A stretch of DNA of 64,000 nt. Origin: Anaerotruncus massiliensis (ex Togo et al. 2026). GTDB lineage: Bacteria > Bacillota > Clostridia > Oscillospirales > Ruminococcaceae. How positions within the stretch are numbered: position 1 is the first letter of the stretch; each line of letters starts with the position of its first letter. The notes beneath the pieces were generated by a model. That model was not told where the DNA came from. It saw only the letters and a list, made by a program, of their open reading frames with translations, and did not search any database. The stretch spans positions 29,210 to 93,209 of the forward strand of contig NZ_LT962686.1 in the NCBI RefSeq assembly GCF_900199635.1, given 5' to 3'. Positions 8,063-17,373 of the stretch are shown here, piece after piece. A program made the translations under genes and the position numbers.

Positions 8063-9097
8063 ATGAAAAAGAAATTCAACCGCTACCTCTCCCACCGCGT
8101 CCTCCTGCTCACCCTCGCGGCGGCGGCGTTCTTCGGCTGCTTTCTGATCGCGGCGGCGGTCTATGCGGTGCGGGACGGCGCCCACGCGCTGCTCGCCGCC
8201 GTCGGCGCGGCCGGGTTCGCCGCGCTCTGCTACGCGGCCTTCAAATGGGTGTTCCTGCCCTATCAGGAGACGAAAAAGATCCTCCAGCTCTTTGTGGGCG
8301 GCTATACGATGCAGGGCATCTACGACCTGCGCTACCCGCTCAGCCCCGAGATGGAGGACGCGGTGCTCCGCCTGCGCGCCCAGCTCAACACCAACGAGCT
8401 GATCTCCGCCACCAAAAAGCAGGCCCAGTACCTCGCGCTGCAAAACCAGATCAACCCCCACTTCCTCTACAACACCCTCGAGGGCATCCGCGGCGAGGCG
8501 CTCGCGGCGGGGCTGACGAACGTCGCGGAGATGACCGAGGCGCTCGCCACCTTCTTCCGCTACACGATCTCCAACGTCGAGCACCTCGTCACGCTTGAGG
8601 ACGAGCTCGACAACATCGAAAGCTACTACATCATCCAGCAGTACCGCTTCGGCGAGCGGCTGAGTCTGACCGTCGACTGCGGGGACGAGGACCGCGAGGT
8701 GCTCTACAACTACCGCCTGCCCAAGCTGACCCTCCAGCCGATCGTGGAAAACGCCATCTTCCACGGCATCGAGCGCAAGGTGGGGAAGGGGAGCATCCGC
8801 ATCAAGGTGGAGGCGACCGAAATGCGCCTCATCATCACCGTGTCGGACGACGGGCTCGGCATCGAGCCCGAGCGGCTGCGGGAGCTCACCGAAAAGCTCG
8901 GCAAGCCCGCCTTCGACTATGTCAAGCCGGACGGGGAGAAGAAGGGCGGCATCGCGATCGTCAACGTCAACAACCGCATCCGCCTGCTCTTCGGGGAGGA
9001 GTACGGCATCAACATCTTCAGCACGGTCGGCATCGGCACCGACGTGGAGATCAACCTGCCGCGCATCACCCACGACGTGAAGATCAAAGGGGCGTAG
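8063..9097 (+). CDS. LytS/YesM-type sensor histidine kinase without an extracellular domain
   Basis: 344 residues. Two membrane helices (about 12-33 and 40-60) are joined by a loop of only a few residues, so there is almost nothing outside the membrane. The cytoplasmic part has the His_kinase box QINPHFLYNTLEG, giving phospho-acceptor His133, the N box QPIVENAIFHG, the G1 stretch SDDGLGI and the G2-like GGIAIVNVNNRI of the ATPase lid. It starts 15 bases after the regulator. Most YesM kinases carry a large extracellular sensor; its absence implies a cytoplasmic or membrane-borne signal, or sensing through a partner protein. The next gene is a candidate partner. Confidence 0.9.
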   Translation: MKKKFNRYLSHRVLLLTLAAAAFFGCFLIAAAVYAVRDGAHALLAAVGAAGFAALCYAAFKWVFLPYQETKKILQLFVGGYTMQGIYDLRYPLSPEMEDAVLRLRAQLNTNELISATKKQAQYLALQNQINPHFLYNTLEGIRGEALAAGLTNVAEMTEALATFFRYTISNVEHLVTLEDELDNIESYYIIQQYRFGERLSLTVDCGDEDREVLYNYRLPKLTLQPIVENAIFHGIERKVGKGSIRIKVEATEMRLIITVSDDGLGIEPERLRELTEKLGKPAFDYVKPDGEKKGGIAIVNVNNRIRLLFGEEYGINIFSTVGIGTDVEINLPRITHDVKIKGA

Positions 9098-9099
9098 CC

Positions 9100-10551
9100 A
9101 TGAAACAGGAAATCCTGCGGCTCGAGCGGGTGACCCGCATCACCGACGGCGTTACGCAATTGGACAATATGAACCTCCACATCTTCCAGGGGGAGATCAT
9201 GGGGCTGGTGTGCATCAACTCCCACGGCAAGGAGGCGCTCGTCCGGCTGATCTGCCAGAACCTGCCCATCCACTACGGCTACGTCTACTTCCAGGAGCAG
9301 CTCGTCAACAACTACGAGCACAGCTCGATGGGAATGAACCGCGTGTCGGTCATCGAGCAGCGCAGCCGGCTGGTGGAGGATCTGACCGTCGCGGACAACA
9401 TCTTCGTGCTCCGCCGCGGCTTCAAAAAATACCTGATCGAGCCGCGCGTGCTCGAACGGCAGCTCCGCCGGTTCACCGACGACTTCGGCGTCGAGATCGA
9501 CGCGGGAGCGCCCGTCTCCCAGCTCTCCTTCTTTGAAAAATGCGTCGTCGAGCTGCTGCGCGCCGTCGTGACCGGGGTGAAGCTCGTCGTCATCCGCGAC
9601 ATCAGCAACTTCATCTCCGCCGCCGACCTCGTCAAAATCCACCGCCTGCTCCGCCACTGCGCAGCGCAGGGGATGAGCTTCCTCTACATCTGCAACCACC
9701 ACGAGGAGGCGTTCACCATCTGCGACCGCGTCACCCTCATGGAGGACGGCAAGGCGCTCAAGGTGCTCGACCGCCCCGACTTCCGCGACGAGACGGTGCT
9801 CCAGTTCTCCTGCGAGTTCTTCCGCGGCAGCGGCGCGGGCGGTCACGGGGAGGCCCCCCGCGACGGCGCGCTCTCCCTTTCGGGGGTGGTCACCGACCAG
9901 ATGCGCGGCATGAGCTTCACCGCCGGCAGGGGGGAGTGCGTCGTGCTGCTCGACATGAACAACACCGTGCTCTCCGACCTCGTGCGCCTGCTCAGCCGGG
10001 GGGCGCAGCCGCAGGAGGGGGAGATCCTCGTGGGCGGCGAGAGCTGGGCGCGCAACGCCCGCAGGCTCAAAAAACAGCTCGGCTTTGTCGGGGAGGACCC
10101 CATCCACACCTCCCTCTTCCGCGAGATGAGCTACCTGGACAACCTCTGCTTCTGGCTCGACCGGCGGGAGCCGGCCCTCTGGCTCAACTCCGCCATCCGC
10201 AAGAGCATTGTGCGGGAGTACGAGCCGCTGGTCGGGGAGGACATCCACGCCCCCGACATCACCGGCCTTTCGCCCGCCTCCCTCTACAGCCTCGTCTACT
10301 ACCGCGCCCACCTGCTCCACCCGCGGGTGCTCTTCTGCGTGCAGCCCTTTTCGGGCGCGGACATGTACCTGCGCCGCCACATCATCGACCTGATCGGCCA
10401 GGTCAAGGCGCGCGGTACCGCCGTGGTGCTGCTCGCGGTGAGCATCTCCGACTGCCTGTCGGTCGCCGACCGCCTGCTCGTCGTCGAGCAGGGGCGGCTC
10501 AAACGGGAGTATCTCAGCAGTGAATTCCCGCTCTTCCGGGCGGGGCAATAA
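9100..10551 (+). CDS. Degenerate double-ABC protein (pseudo-ATPase), sugar RbsA-like
   Basis: 483 residues with the two-domain layout of sugar ABC ATPases (RbsA/MglA) but without their catalytic motifs. In domain 1 the Walker A position reads CINSHGKEALV instead of GxxGxGKS/T, the signature reads VSQLSFFEKC instead of LSGGQ, and the Walker B end VVIRDIS has no catalytic Glu. In domain 2 the Walker A position reads LLDMNNTVLSDLV and Walker B reads VLFCVQPFSGAD. ATP hydrolysis is therefore very unlikely. It starts three bases after the kinase gene, which places it in the signalling operon and not with the transporter. A regulatory or sensory role with the kinase is inferred. The intact paralog is the ATPase at 10865-12391. 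Confidence 0.75.
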   Translation: MKQEILRLERVTRITDGVTQLDNMNLHIFQGEIMGLVCINSHGKEALVRLICQNLPIHYGYVYFQEQLVNNYEHSSMGMNRVSVIEQRSRLVEDLTVADNIFVLRRGFKKYLIEPRVLERQLRRFTDDFGVEIDAGAPVSQLSFFEKCVVELLRAVVTGVKLVVIRDISNFISAADLVKIHRLLRHCAAQGMSFLYICNHHEEAFTICDRVTLMEDGKALKVLDRPDFRDETVLQFSCEFFRGSGAGGHGEAPRDGALSLSGVVTDQMRGMSFTAGRGECVVLLDMNNTVLSDLVRLLSRGAQPQEGEILVGGESWARNARRLKKQLGFVGEDPIHTSLFREMSYLDNLCFWLDRREPALWLNSAIRKSIVREYEPLVGEDIHAPDITGLSPASLYSLVYYRAHLLHPRVLFCVQPFSGADMYLRRHIIDLIGQVKARGTAVVLLAVSISDCLSVADRLLVVEQGRLKREYLSSEFPLFRAGQ

Positions 10552-10563
10552 CCCCGGCGCTTC

Positions 10564-10593
10564 GGCGGCCGCCCATCCGGGCGGCCGCCTTTC
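10564..10593 (+). terminator. Intrinsic terminator, GGCGGCCGCCC type
   Basis: GGCGGCCGCCC-ATCC-GGGCGGCCGCC followed by TTTC. The same stem recurs at 32184, 49672 and 59587. The rest of the gap to 10864 holds no gene. Confidence 0.75.
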
Positions 10594-10790
10594 GTTCTCC
10601 GGGAACTCCCGCCGCGCCCCGGAAAACGGCCCGCCGCCCGGACAAAACCTGCGCCGGATGCGTAAAGGGTCCCCCCGCGTGTGAGCGTCTTTGTCAGACT
10701 GCACAAAAATGAATCGACTGATTTATTGGATATGGACATGAGGCATAAAAACTTCAAAAAATCCCCCCCATAAGACCAAAACCGCCCCCC

Positions 10791-10819
10791 TTACCGTCCG
10801 CGGCGGGGGGTGCTATACT
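10791..10819 (+). promoter_or_regulatory. Promoter for the sugar ABC operon (weak -35)
   Basis: TATACT at 10814 with a poor -35 (TTACCG at 10791) at 17 bases. A good -10 with a weak -35 fits a promoter that needs an activator such as the upstream YesN protein. Confidence 0.5.
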
Positions 10820-10864
10820 GAAACCGTAACAAGGGCCCGGACATGGGAAAGATAGGTGGATTGG

Positions 10865-12391
10865 ATGCAGGATTATATCGTTGAGATGGAACATATCAAC
10901 AAGACCTTCCCCGGCGTCAAGGCGCTGGACGACGTCTCCTTCAACCTGCGCGCGGGCGAGGTGATGGCCCTGCTCGGGGAAAACGGCGCGGGAAAGTCCA
11001 CGCTCATGAAGGTCCTGAGCGGCGTCTACACCCGCGACAGCGGCACGATGAAGCTCTTCGGCCAGGAGATCACCACGGACCTCACCCCCAAAAAGGCGCA
11101 GGAGATGGGCGTGGCGATCATCCACCAGGAGCTGAACATGTGCCAGCACCTGACGGTCGCCGAAAACATCTTCCTCGGACGCGAGCGCACCAAATCGGGC
11201 GTGCTCTCCGAGCGGGAGATGAAGCGGGAGGCGGGGGCGATCCTCGGCCGCCTGAACATCGACATCGACCCGGACATGGTGGTCGGGGACCTGGCGGTCT
11301 CCAAGCAGCAGATGGTCGAGATCGCCAAGGCGCTCTCCACCAACGCGCGGGTGCTCATTATGGATGAGCCGACCTCGGCGCTCACCTCCAAGGAGATCGA
11401 CGACCTCTTCGTCATCATCCACAAGCTCAGGGACGAGGGATGCGGCATCGTCTACATCTCCCACCGGCTGGAGGAGCTGCAGCACATCGTCGACCGCGTG
11501 ACGATCATGCGGGACGGCAAATTCATCACAAGCGTCAACTTCGCGGACACCAACATGGAGGAGATCATCGCCAACATGGTCGGCCGCGAGATCAAGGAGA
11601 AGTTCCCCAAGGTCCGCTGCGAGCGGGGGAAGAAGATCTTCGAGGTCAGGAACCTCAACGCGGGCCGGATGGTCCGCGACGTGAGCTTCGACATCTACGA
11701 GGGCGAGATCGTCGGCATCGCCGGGCTGATGGGCGCGGGACGCACCGAGACCACCCGGGCGATCTTCGGGGTGGACCCGAAGGAGGGCGGGGAGGTCCTC
11801 CTCGACGGAAAGCCCCTCGACATCAAATGCCCGATGGACGCGATCAGGGCGGGAATCGTGCTCGCGCCCGAGGACCGCAAAAAGGACGGGCTGTGCACCA
11901 AGCTGTCGATCCGTGAGAACATCGCGCTGCCGAACCTGGATATCCTCTGCAACGGCGCGGGCGTGGTGAACGCGAAGAAGGAGCGGGAGATGGTCGACCG
12001 GACGGTCAGGAACCTGACCATCAAGCTCCCGAACGCGGAGGTCAACGCGGCGAGCCTGTCGGGCGGCAACCAGCAGAAGGTGGTTGTCGGCAAGTGGCTG
12101 GCGCGCAACTCCCGGGTCGTCATGTTCGACGAGCCGACGCGCGGCATCGACGTCGCCGCGAAGGTGGAGATCTACAACCTCATGAACGAGCTCAAGCAGA
12201 ACGGCATCGGCGTCTTCTTCGTCTCGTCGGAGATGCCCGAGATCATGGGGTTCGCGGACCGCATCATCGTGATGTGCGACGGCAGGGTCACCGGGGAGCT
12301 GATGGTCGGGGAGGCCACCCAGGAAAAGGTCCTCGAATATGCGACCCGCTTTGAAAACAAGCTGCAAAAGGACCGCGCGGCCACCGCGTGA
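10865..12391 (+). CDS. Sugar ABC transporter ATP-binding protein
   Basis: 508 residues with two ABC domains, the RbsA/MglA/XylG type that energizes import of pentoses, hexoses or related compounds. Domain 1 is intact: Walker A LGENGAGKST, signature-region VGDLAVSKQQM and Walker B VLIMDEPTSAL. Domain 2 has the usual altered Walker A (GLMGAGRTET), the signature LSGGNQQKV and Walker B VVMFDEPTRGID. ATG 10865 was chosen over GTG 10856 because AGGTGG precedes it by about 5 bases. It heads an operon with a permease and a lipoprotein receptor. Confidence 0.93.
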   Translation: MQDYIVEMEHINKTFPGVKALDDVSFNLRAGEVMALLGENGAGKSTLMKVLSGVYTRDSGTMKLFGQEITTDLTPKKAQEMGVAIIHQELNMCQHLTVAENIFLGRERTKSGVLSEREMKREAGAILGRLNIDIDPDMVVGDLAVSKQQMVEIAKALSTNARVLIMDEPTSALTSKEIDDLFVIIHKLRDEGCGIVYISHRLEELQHIVDRVTIMRDGKFITSVNFADTNMEEIIANMVGREIKEKFPKVRCERGKKIFEVRNLNAGRMVRDVSFDIYEGEIVGIAGLMGAGRTETTRAIFGVDPKEGGEVLLDGKPLDIKCPMDAIRAGIVLAPEDRKKDGLCTKLSIRENIALPNLDILCNGAGVVNAKKEREMVDRTVRNLTIKLPNAEVNAASLSGGNQQKVVVGKWLARNSRVVMFDEPTRGIDVAAKVEIYNLMNELKQNGIGVFFVSSEMPEIMGFADRIIVMCDGRVTGELMVGEATQEKVLEYATRFENKLQKDRAATA

Positions 12392-12417
12392 CGAAAGAAT
12401 AGTTGGGAGCGTTCGAT

Positions 12418-13437
12418 ATGGAAAGAAAGCAGAGTCCTCTGAAAAAACTCTTCGCGATCCGCGGAATGGGGCAGGTCGTTACCGTCACCGTCGGCCTCGT
12501 CATCCTGTGCATCGTCTTCGGCATCCTCAACCCCATGTTCTTCTCGGGGAAGAACGTCGGCAACCTGCTCCGGCAGATCGCGCCGATCCTGATGATCGGC
12601 ATCGGGCAGTCCTACGTGCTCATCACCGGCAACATCGACCTTTCGATCGGCTCGGTCGTCGGCATGAGCTGCATGATCTCCGCCACCCTCATGACCAAGG
12701 GGGTCAACCCGTGGGCGGCGGTCGTCATCACCTTCGTCTGCTGCATCGCGGTCGGCATCCTCAACGGACAGCTCGTCGCAAACTGCAAGCTGCCCCCCTT
12801 CATCGCCACGCTGGGCACCATGACCATCGCGCGCGGCATCGCGCAGATCGTCAACAACAACTATAACACCGACTCGATCGGCGAGGGCGCGCAGGGCTTC
12901 CGCGACTTCTTCTACTACGGCAAGCTCGCGGGCGTCTACAACACCATCTGGATCGCCATCGTGCTGTGGCTCGTCTTCAACTTCGTCCTCAGCAAAACCC
13001 GTACCGGCCGCCACATCTACGCGGTCGGCAGCAATATCGAGGCGGCGCGCCTGTCGGGCGTCAACGTCATCACCTCCACCACCAAGGCCTACGTCGTCAG
13101 TTCGATCTGCGCCTGCGTGGTCGGCCTCGTGACCTGCGCCACCAGCGGCATGGGCACGATGGACGCCGGCAACATGTATGAGATGTACGCGGTCGCCGCG
13201 TCGGTCATCGGCGGCGTCTCCACCCTCGGCGGCCAGGGCATCCTGCTCGGCACCGTCATCGGCGCGTCGATCTGGGGCGTGCTCCAGAACGGACTGCAAT
13301 TCGCGGGCGCGCCGGTCGCCATCCGCAACATCGTCATCGGCATCATCGTCGTGGTCTCCGTCCTGCTCGACGTCGTCGTGCGCAGCGGCCGCAAGCCCCG
13401 CCGCAAAAAGGAACCCGCCGCCGCAAAGGCCGCCTGA
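12418..13437 (+). CDS. Sugar ABC transporter permease
   Basis: 339 residues with about eight to ten membrane segments, matching the RbsC/BPD_transp_2 family. Family stretches include IGQSYVLITGNIDLSIGSVVG near residues 60-85, a highly conserved region of this family, and LPPFIATLGTM. The ATG at 12418 follows GGGAG by about 9 bases. It lies 26 bases after the ATPase gene and 66 before the receptor. The cytoplasmic C-terminus is basic (RSGRKPRRKK), typical for a permease. The transported sugar is not evident. Confidence 0.93.
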   Translation: MERKQSPLKKLFAIRGMGQVVTVTVGLVILCIVFGILNPMFFSGKNVGNLLRQIAPILMIGIGQSYVLITGNIDLSIGSVVGMSCMISATLMTKGVNPWAAVVITFVCCIAVGILNGQLVANCKLPPFIATLGTMTIARGIAQIVNNNYNTDSIGEGAQGFRDFFYYGKLAGVYNTIWIAIVLWLVFNFVLSKTRTGRHIYAVGSNIEAARLSGVNVITSTTKAYVVSSICACVVGLVTCATSGMGTMDAGNMYEMYAVAASVIGGVSTLGGQGILLGTVIGASIWGVLQNGLQFAGAPVAIRNIVIGIIVVVSVLLDVVVRSGRKPRRKKEPAAAKAA

Positions 13438-13445
13438 AACCCGAA

Positions 13446-13465
13446 TTAAAGCGGAACTGCTTTAA
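13446..13465 (+). promoter_or_regulatory. Intercistronic stem-loop before the receptor gene
   Basis: TTAAAGC-GGAACT-GCTTTAA with no T-tract, between permease and receptor. Such hairpins often allow higher receptor levels by protecting mRNA ends; that role is inferred. Confidence 0.4.
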
Positions 13466-13503
13466 GGATAAACTGGGACAAAACGTTAGGAGGAATTCGA
13501 GAA

Positions 13504-14493
13504 ATGAAAACCAGAATTACCGCGCTGCTCCTGTGCTTCGTCGTTGCGCTGGGCCTGATGGCCGGCTGCTCGAGTGAGAAACCCGCCGCCGAACCCGCGG
13601 CTCCCGCCAGCACCGCCGAACCGGCCCCCGCCGATGCCGCCGAGCCCGCAGCGCCTGCCGGCAACTACAAGGTCACCCTGATCACCATGGACCAGATGGA
13701 CCAGCACTGGGTCAACGTCGACAAGGGCTGCAAAGAGGCCGTCGCCGAGCTGGGCAACGTTGATTACAACTGGCTCGCTCCCGACGTCAAGGACGACGCC
13801 AAGCAGATCGAGTGCATCAACAACGCCGTCGCGGGCGGCGCGCAGGCCATCCTGCTCGCGGCCAACGGCCCCGACGCGGTCACCGCTTCCCTGAAAGAGG
13901 CTGAGGCCGCCGGCGTGAAGATCGTCTATGTCGACTCCGCCGCCGATTATCCGGGCGTCGCGACGCTGGCCACCGACAACAAGGCCGCCGGCACCACCGC
14001 GGGCAACGAGATGATCAAGGCCCTGGAAGCCGCCGGCATCACCGAGGGCAAGATCGGCATCGTCAACGTCAACGCCGCCACCGCTTCCACCGTCGCCCGT
14101 GAAGAGGGCTTCCGCGCCGCCTTTGAGGGCACCAAGTTTGAGATCCTCGAGACCCAGTACGGCGACGGCGACGCCGCGAAATCCAAGGATATCGCCGCGA
14201 ACTACATCACCCAGGGCTGCGTCGGCATCTTCGGCGCGAACGAGGGCTCCACAGTCGGCACCGGCAACGCCATCCAGGAGGCCGGCGGCACCGTCATCGG
14301 CGTCGGCTTCGACAAATCCGACACGATCCTCGGCCTCATCAAGAACGGCTTCCTGCTCTGCACCATGGCGCAGAATCCGGACGTCATGGGCCGTGAAGGC
14401 GTCAAGGTCGCCGTCAAGGCGCTCTCCGGAGAGACCATCGACCAGACCAACGTCGACACCGGCGTTTCGGTCCTCAACAAAGACACCATCTAA
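13504..14493 (+). CDS. Sugar ABC transporter substrate-binding lipoprotein
   Basis: 329 residues. A signal peptide ends in a lipobox (GLMAGCSS), so the mature protein is a lipoprotein anchored outside the membrane. A low-complexity Ala/Pro/Glu spacer of about 30 residues follows, then a periplasmic-binding-protein-like fold of the type I sugar family (RbsB-like: KVTLITMDQMDQHW, later IGIVNVNAATAS and GVGFDKSD). AGGAGG precedes the ATG by 8 bases. It is the third gene of the ATPase-permease-receptor operon. A CCCTGCGCGCGG/CCGCGCGCAGGG hairpin lies just after the stop but has no T-tract. Confidence 0.93.
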   Translation: MKTRITALLLCFVVALGLMAGCSSEKPAAEPAAPASTAEPAPADAAEPAAPAGNYKVTLITMDQMDQHWVNVDKGCKEAVAELGNVDYNWLAPDVKDDAKQIECINNAVAGGAQAILLAANGPDAVTASLKEAEAAGVKIVYVDSAADYPGVATLATDNKAAGTTAGNEMIKALEAAGITEGKIGIVNVNAATASTVAREEGFRAAFEGTKFEILETQYGDGDAAKSKDIAANYITQGCVGIFGANEGSTVGTGNAIQEAGGTVIGVGFDKSDTILGLIKNGFLLCTMAQNPDVMGREGVKVAVKALSGETIDQTNVDTGVSVLNKDTI

Positions 14494-14639
14494 TCTCCCA
14501 ATTCTCTCCCTGCGCGCGGTTTTCCGCGCGCAGGGAAACCCATCCCCGGACGGAAGGTTTCCCATCTGACGCCGGGGCCGGAAACGGGCGGCTTCCGCTG
14601 GTCGGGGGCCGCCCATGGATTTTTTCCGCCCTGCGGGCG

Positions 14640-15722
14640 GTTCTGGATTTGCCGCGCTGCGCCCGGCTGGGCTATCACGGGAATTGCCGCTTAAAAAGCG
14701 GCAAGAATCACGAGCGCGTTTTGCCGCGCGGCGGTTTTCGATTTCCCGCCCAGCGGTCGGAGCCTTTTTCGCGCCCCTCCGGGGCACTCCAGATGTGCCG
14801 CCTTCGGCGGCGGAGATTGCCGGGTCCCGCCCCGGCGGTGGTTCTGGATTTGCCGCGCTGCGCCCGGCGGGGCTATCGCGGGAATTGCCGCTTAAAAAGC
14901 GGCAAGAATTACGAGCGCGTTCCGCCGCGCGCCACGGGTTCCTTTTCGGACGGACGAAAAGGAACCAAAAGTCCGCCTAAGGGGGCTCCACCGCCCCCTT
15001 AGGGATCCCCTGGAGTACCTTGCCATAACCCGCAGACTACCGCCGCTCCCCACGGGTACACCAGCTGAGGGCTCAATTCAGGTTGCGGGCGCTCCCAACG
15101 ACCGAAGCCAGCGGGCTCGCCGGGAACACCCGGCGGAAAACAACGCCCGTTCCGGGCGTTCGCGCGCTTTGCGCGCGCGGGCGGCTGTACCGCCCGGTTT
15201 TCCGCCTCCCCATGGGCGCTGCGCGCCACGCAAAAGCGGCCGTGCCTCCACGAATGCACTTTCGGTACTGCTCCGGAGACTCTCGGGCAGAGGCATTGCG
15301 CCCGCGGCGCGGCGCCAGGCGGGATGCTGGACACCCGCCAATTGATCCGTGACAGGGCGCCGCCGACTTTGGCTGAAGGCCAACCAGAGGCGGCGCTGGG
15401 GTCGCAGGGATTTGGCCGCAGGCCATCCTGATAGAGAATCCGGCCCGCAGGGCCGGGTCCGCGCAGCGGACTCAAGCCGGGGCCGCGGGGCGGAGCGCCC
15501 GCGAGCGGCCGTCGCGCGTAGCGCGCTCCGGGCGCAGCCCGGGCAGGCCGCCTAAGCCCCTCGTGCCCTTCTTTGGTTCCTTTCTTGGGCACGCAAGAAA
15601 GGAACTCGCTGTCGGTCGACTACCGACAAACTCTACCGCTCGATGAGCGGATAATCTCAAACCACAGTCGGGGCGGGACCCGGCAACTCCGCCGCTCCAT
15701 GAGCGGCAAATCGAAAGGAGAG
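14640..15722. repeat. Hairpin-rich intergenic repeat block B
   Basis: The 1.2 kb gap between the sugar receptor and the ROK kinase holds no credible gene. Bases 14640-14900 contain two degenerate copies of a unit carrying GATTTGCCGCGCTGCGCC and GGGAATTGCCGC. From about 14920 the block is nearly identical to block D for 200 bases, including a 12-bp hairpin at 14937-14966 and CTAAGGGGGC/GCCCCCTTAG. It then continues through cloverleaf B and shared hairpin modules. Bases about 15480-15560 are the reverse complement of a block A segment. The block ends in GCCGCT-AGCGGC hairpins that run straight into the ribosome site of the next gene. Confidence 0.8.
15132..15206. repeat. Cloverleaf repeat, copy B (75 nt)
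   Basis: Same closing stem GGCGGAAAAC/GTTTTCCGCC. The arms are AACGCCCG-TTC-CGGGCGTT, CGCGCGC-TTT-GCGCGCG and CGGGCGG-CTGTA-CCGCCCG. The third arm differs from copy A on both sides of the stem and still pairs. Confidence 0.8.
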
Positions 15723-15727
15723 CACAG

Positions 15728-16717
15728 ATGTATCTAGCCGGTGTCGACATCGGCGGCACCAAATGCGCCGCCTGCATTGGCCGGGCGGACGGCGAGCAGG
15801 TGGAGGTGCTCTGCCGCGCCGTTCCCCGCGCCACACGGGAATATACCCCCGCCGGGATGCTCGAGGCCCTCGCGGGGGACCTCCGCGACTGCCTTGCCGC
15901 GCTGCCCGCGTGGGAGCGCGCCGAAGGGATCGGCATCAGCTGCGGCGGCCCGCTCGACAGCCGCGCGGGAATCGTGCTCTCGCCGCCCAACCTGCCCGGC
16001 TGGGACGCGGTGCCCGCCGCAAAAATCCTGTCGGAGCGCACCGGCCTGCCCGCCTGGCTCTGCAACGACGCCAACGCGGGCGCGCTGGCCGAATGGCAGT
16101 ACGGCGCGGGGCGGGGCTGCCGCGACCTGGTCTTTCTTACCTTCGGGACGGGGCTCGGCGCGGGCCTCATCCTGGGCGGCAGGCTCTACGAGGGCGCGTC
16201 GGGCATGGCGGGGGAGCTCGGCCACATCCGCCTCGAGGCGCACGGGCCCGTCGGCTACGGCAAGGCGGGCTCCTTTGAGGGCTTTTGCAGCGGCGGGGGG
16301 ATCGCCCAGCTCGCGCGGGCATTTGCGCTCGAGGAGCTCCAGGCGGGGAAAAGCCCCGCCCTCTGTCCCGACATGGCGGCGCTTGCCGCGCTCGACGCGC
16401 GCAGGGTGGGGGAGGCTGCCGCCGCGGGCGACCCGCTCGCCCGAAAGATCCTGCGCGAAGCGGGGACCCAGCTCGGGCGGGGGCTTTCCATCATAATCGA
16501 CATGATGAATCCCAAAAAAATCGTGATTGGCAGCATTTTCGCAAGATGTTATAATGAGATATGGCCGGCAGCGCGGGAGGTCCTCGAACGGGAGGCGCTG
16601 CCCGCCGCCCGCGCGGTGTGCGAGGTGCTGCCCAGCGCGCTTTCCGAATCGGTGGGGGATATCGCCGCCCTCTCGGTCGCGCGCTACCACATCGAAACCG
16701 CGGAGGAACCGGTATGA
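15728..16717 (+). CDS. ROK-family sugar kinase, variant without the zinc motif
   Basis: 329 residues. The N-terminal phosphate loop VDIGGTKCA, the GISCGGPLD strand and NDANAGALAEW with the catalytic Asp are those of ROK sugar kinases. The usual ROK zinc site (CxCGxxGCxE) is replaced by a GKAGSFEGFCSGGG stretch, a variant seen in a subset of the family. It phosphorylates a sugar or amino sugar, probably in the cytoplasm; which one is not shown. AAAGGAG precedes the ATG, directly after repeat block B. The stop overlaps the SIS gene start (ATGA), so kinase and isomerase are coupled. Confidence 0.85.
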   Translation: MYLAGVDIGGTKCAACIGRADGEQVEVLCRAVPRATREYTPAGMLEALAGDLRDCLAALPAWERAEGIGISCGGPLDSRAGIVLSPPNLPGWDAVPAAKILSERTGLPAWLCNDANAGALAEWQYGAGRGCRDLVFLTFGTGLGAGLILGGRLYEGASGMAGELGHIRLEAHGPVGYGKAGSFEGFCSGGGIAQLARAFALEELQAGKSPALCPDMAALAALDARRVGEAAAAGDPLARKILREAGTQLGRGLSIIIDMMNPKKIVIGSIFARCYNEIWPAAREVLEREALPAARAVCEVLPSALSESVGDIAALSVARYHIETAEEPV

Positions 16718-17361
16718 AAGAACGCACCAGCCGGCTGACGGACGGCTTTTTCGCGCGCCATGAAGCATTCGGCGCGATCAAAACGGAGATTCTGGGCGCC
16801 TGCGGGCTGCTGCTCGACGCCTTCCGGCAGGGCGGCAAGCTGCTCGCCTGTGGGAACGGCGGTTCCTGCGCGGACGCCGATCACATCGTGGGCGAGCTGA
16901 TGAAGGGCTTTCTGCTCCGCCGCCCGCTGCCCGAGGCGGAACGCGCCGCCTTCGCCGAACGGTTCGGCGGGGAGGGGGCGGCGATCGCCGCAAAGCTCCA
17001 GGGCGGGCTGCCCGCCGTCTCCCTCTGCGCGCACGCGGCGCTCATGAGCGCCTTTGAAAACGACGTCGACCCGGCGCTCGTCTACGCACAGCAGGCATAC
17101 GCCTACGCACGGCCGGGGGACGTGTTCCTCGGCCTCAGCACGTCGGGCAACGCGGAAAACGTCCGCGCGGCCGCCATGGCGGCAAAAATCCGGGGCGCAA
17201 AGGTGATCGCCTTGACAGGCGAAGGGGGCGGAAAGCTCGCCCCGCTCGCCGACTGCGCGGTCCGCGCGCCCGAACGGGAGACCTACCGCGTGCAGGAATG
17301 CCATCTGGCAATCTATCATTTCCTCTGCGCGTATGTGGAATCGGAACTATTTGACGAATGA
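16714..17361 (+). CDS. SIS-domain phosphosugar isomerase, GmhA-like
   Basis: 215 residues, one SIS domain. LLACGNGGSCADADHIVGEL is the phosphosugar-binding motif of the GmhA/DiaA group, and GLSTSGNAENV is its second ligand loop. GmhA converts sedoheptulose 7-phosphate to a heptose 7-phosphate, but Gram-positive members next to ROK kinases often act on other phosphosugars. A role as isomerase for the product of the kinase encoded immediately upstream is inferred from coupling. It is followed after 12 bases by mannose-6-phosphate isomerase. Confidence 0.85.
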   Translation: MKERTSRLTDGFFARHEAFGAIKTEILGACGLLLDAFRQGGKLLACGNGGSCADADHIVGELMKGFLLRRPLPEAERAAFAERFGGEGAAIAAKLQGGLPAVSLCAHAALMSAFENDVDPALVYAQQAYAYARPGDVFLGLSTSGNAENVRAAAMAAKIRGAKVIALTGEGGGKLAPLADCAVRAPERETYRVQECHLAIYHFLCAYVESELFDE

Positions 17362-17373
17362 GGGGGTATCGCC

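Noticed and set aside
6899..10704. Long minus-strand frames of 724 and 595 codons opposite the two-component operon
   Set aside because: High-GC shadow frames; composition is Val/Asp/Glu/Leu/Arg-rich without motifs, and the plus-strand genes have clear family motifs and ribosome sites.
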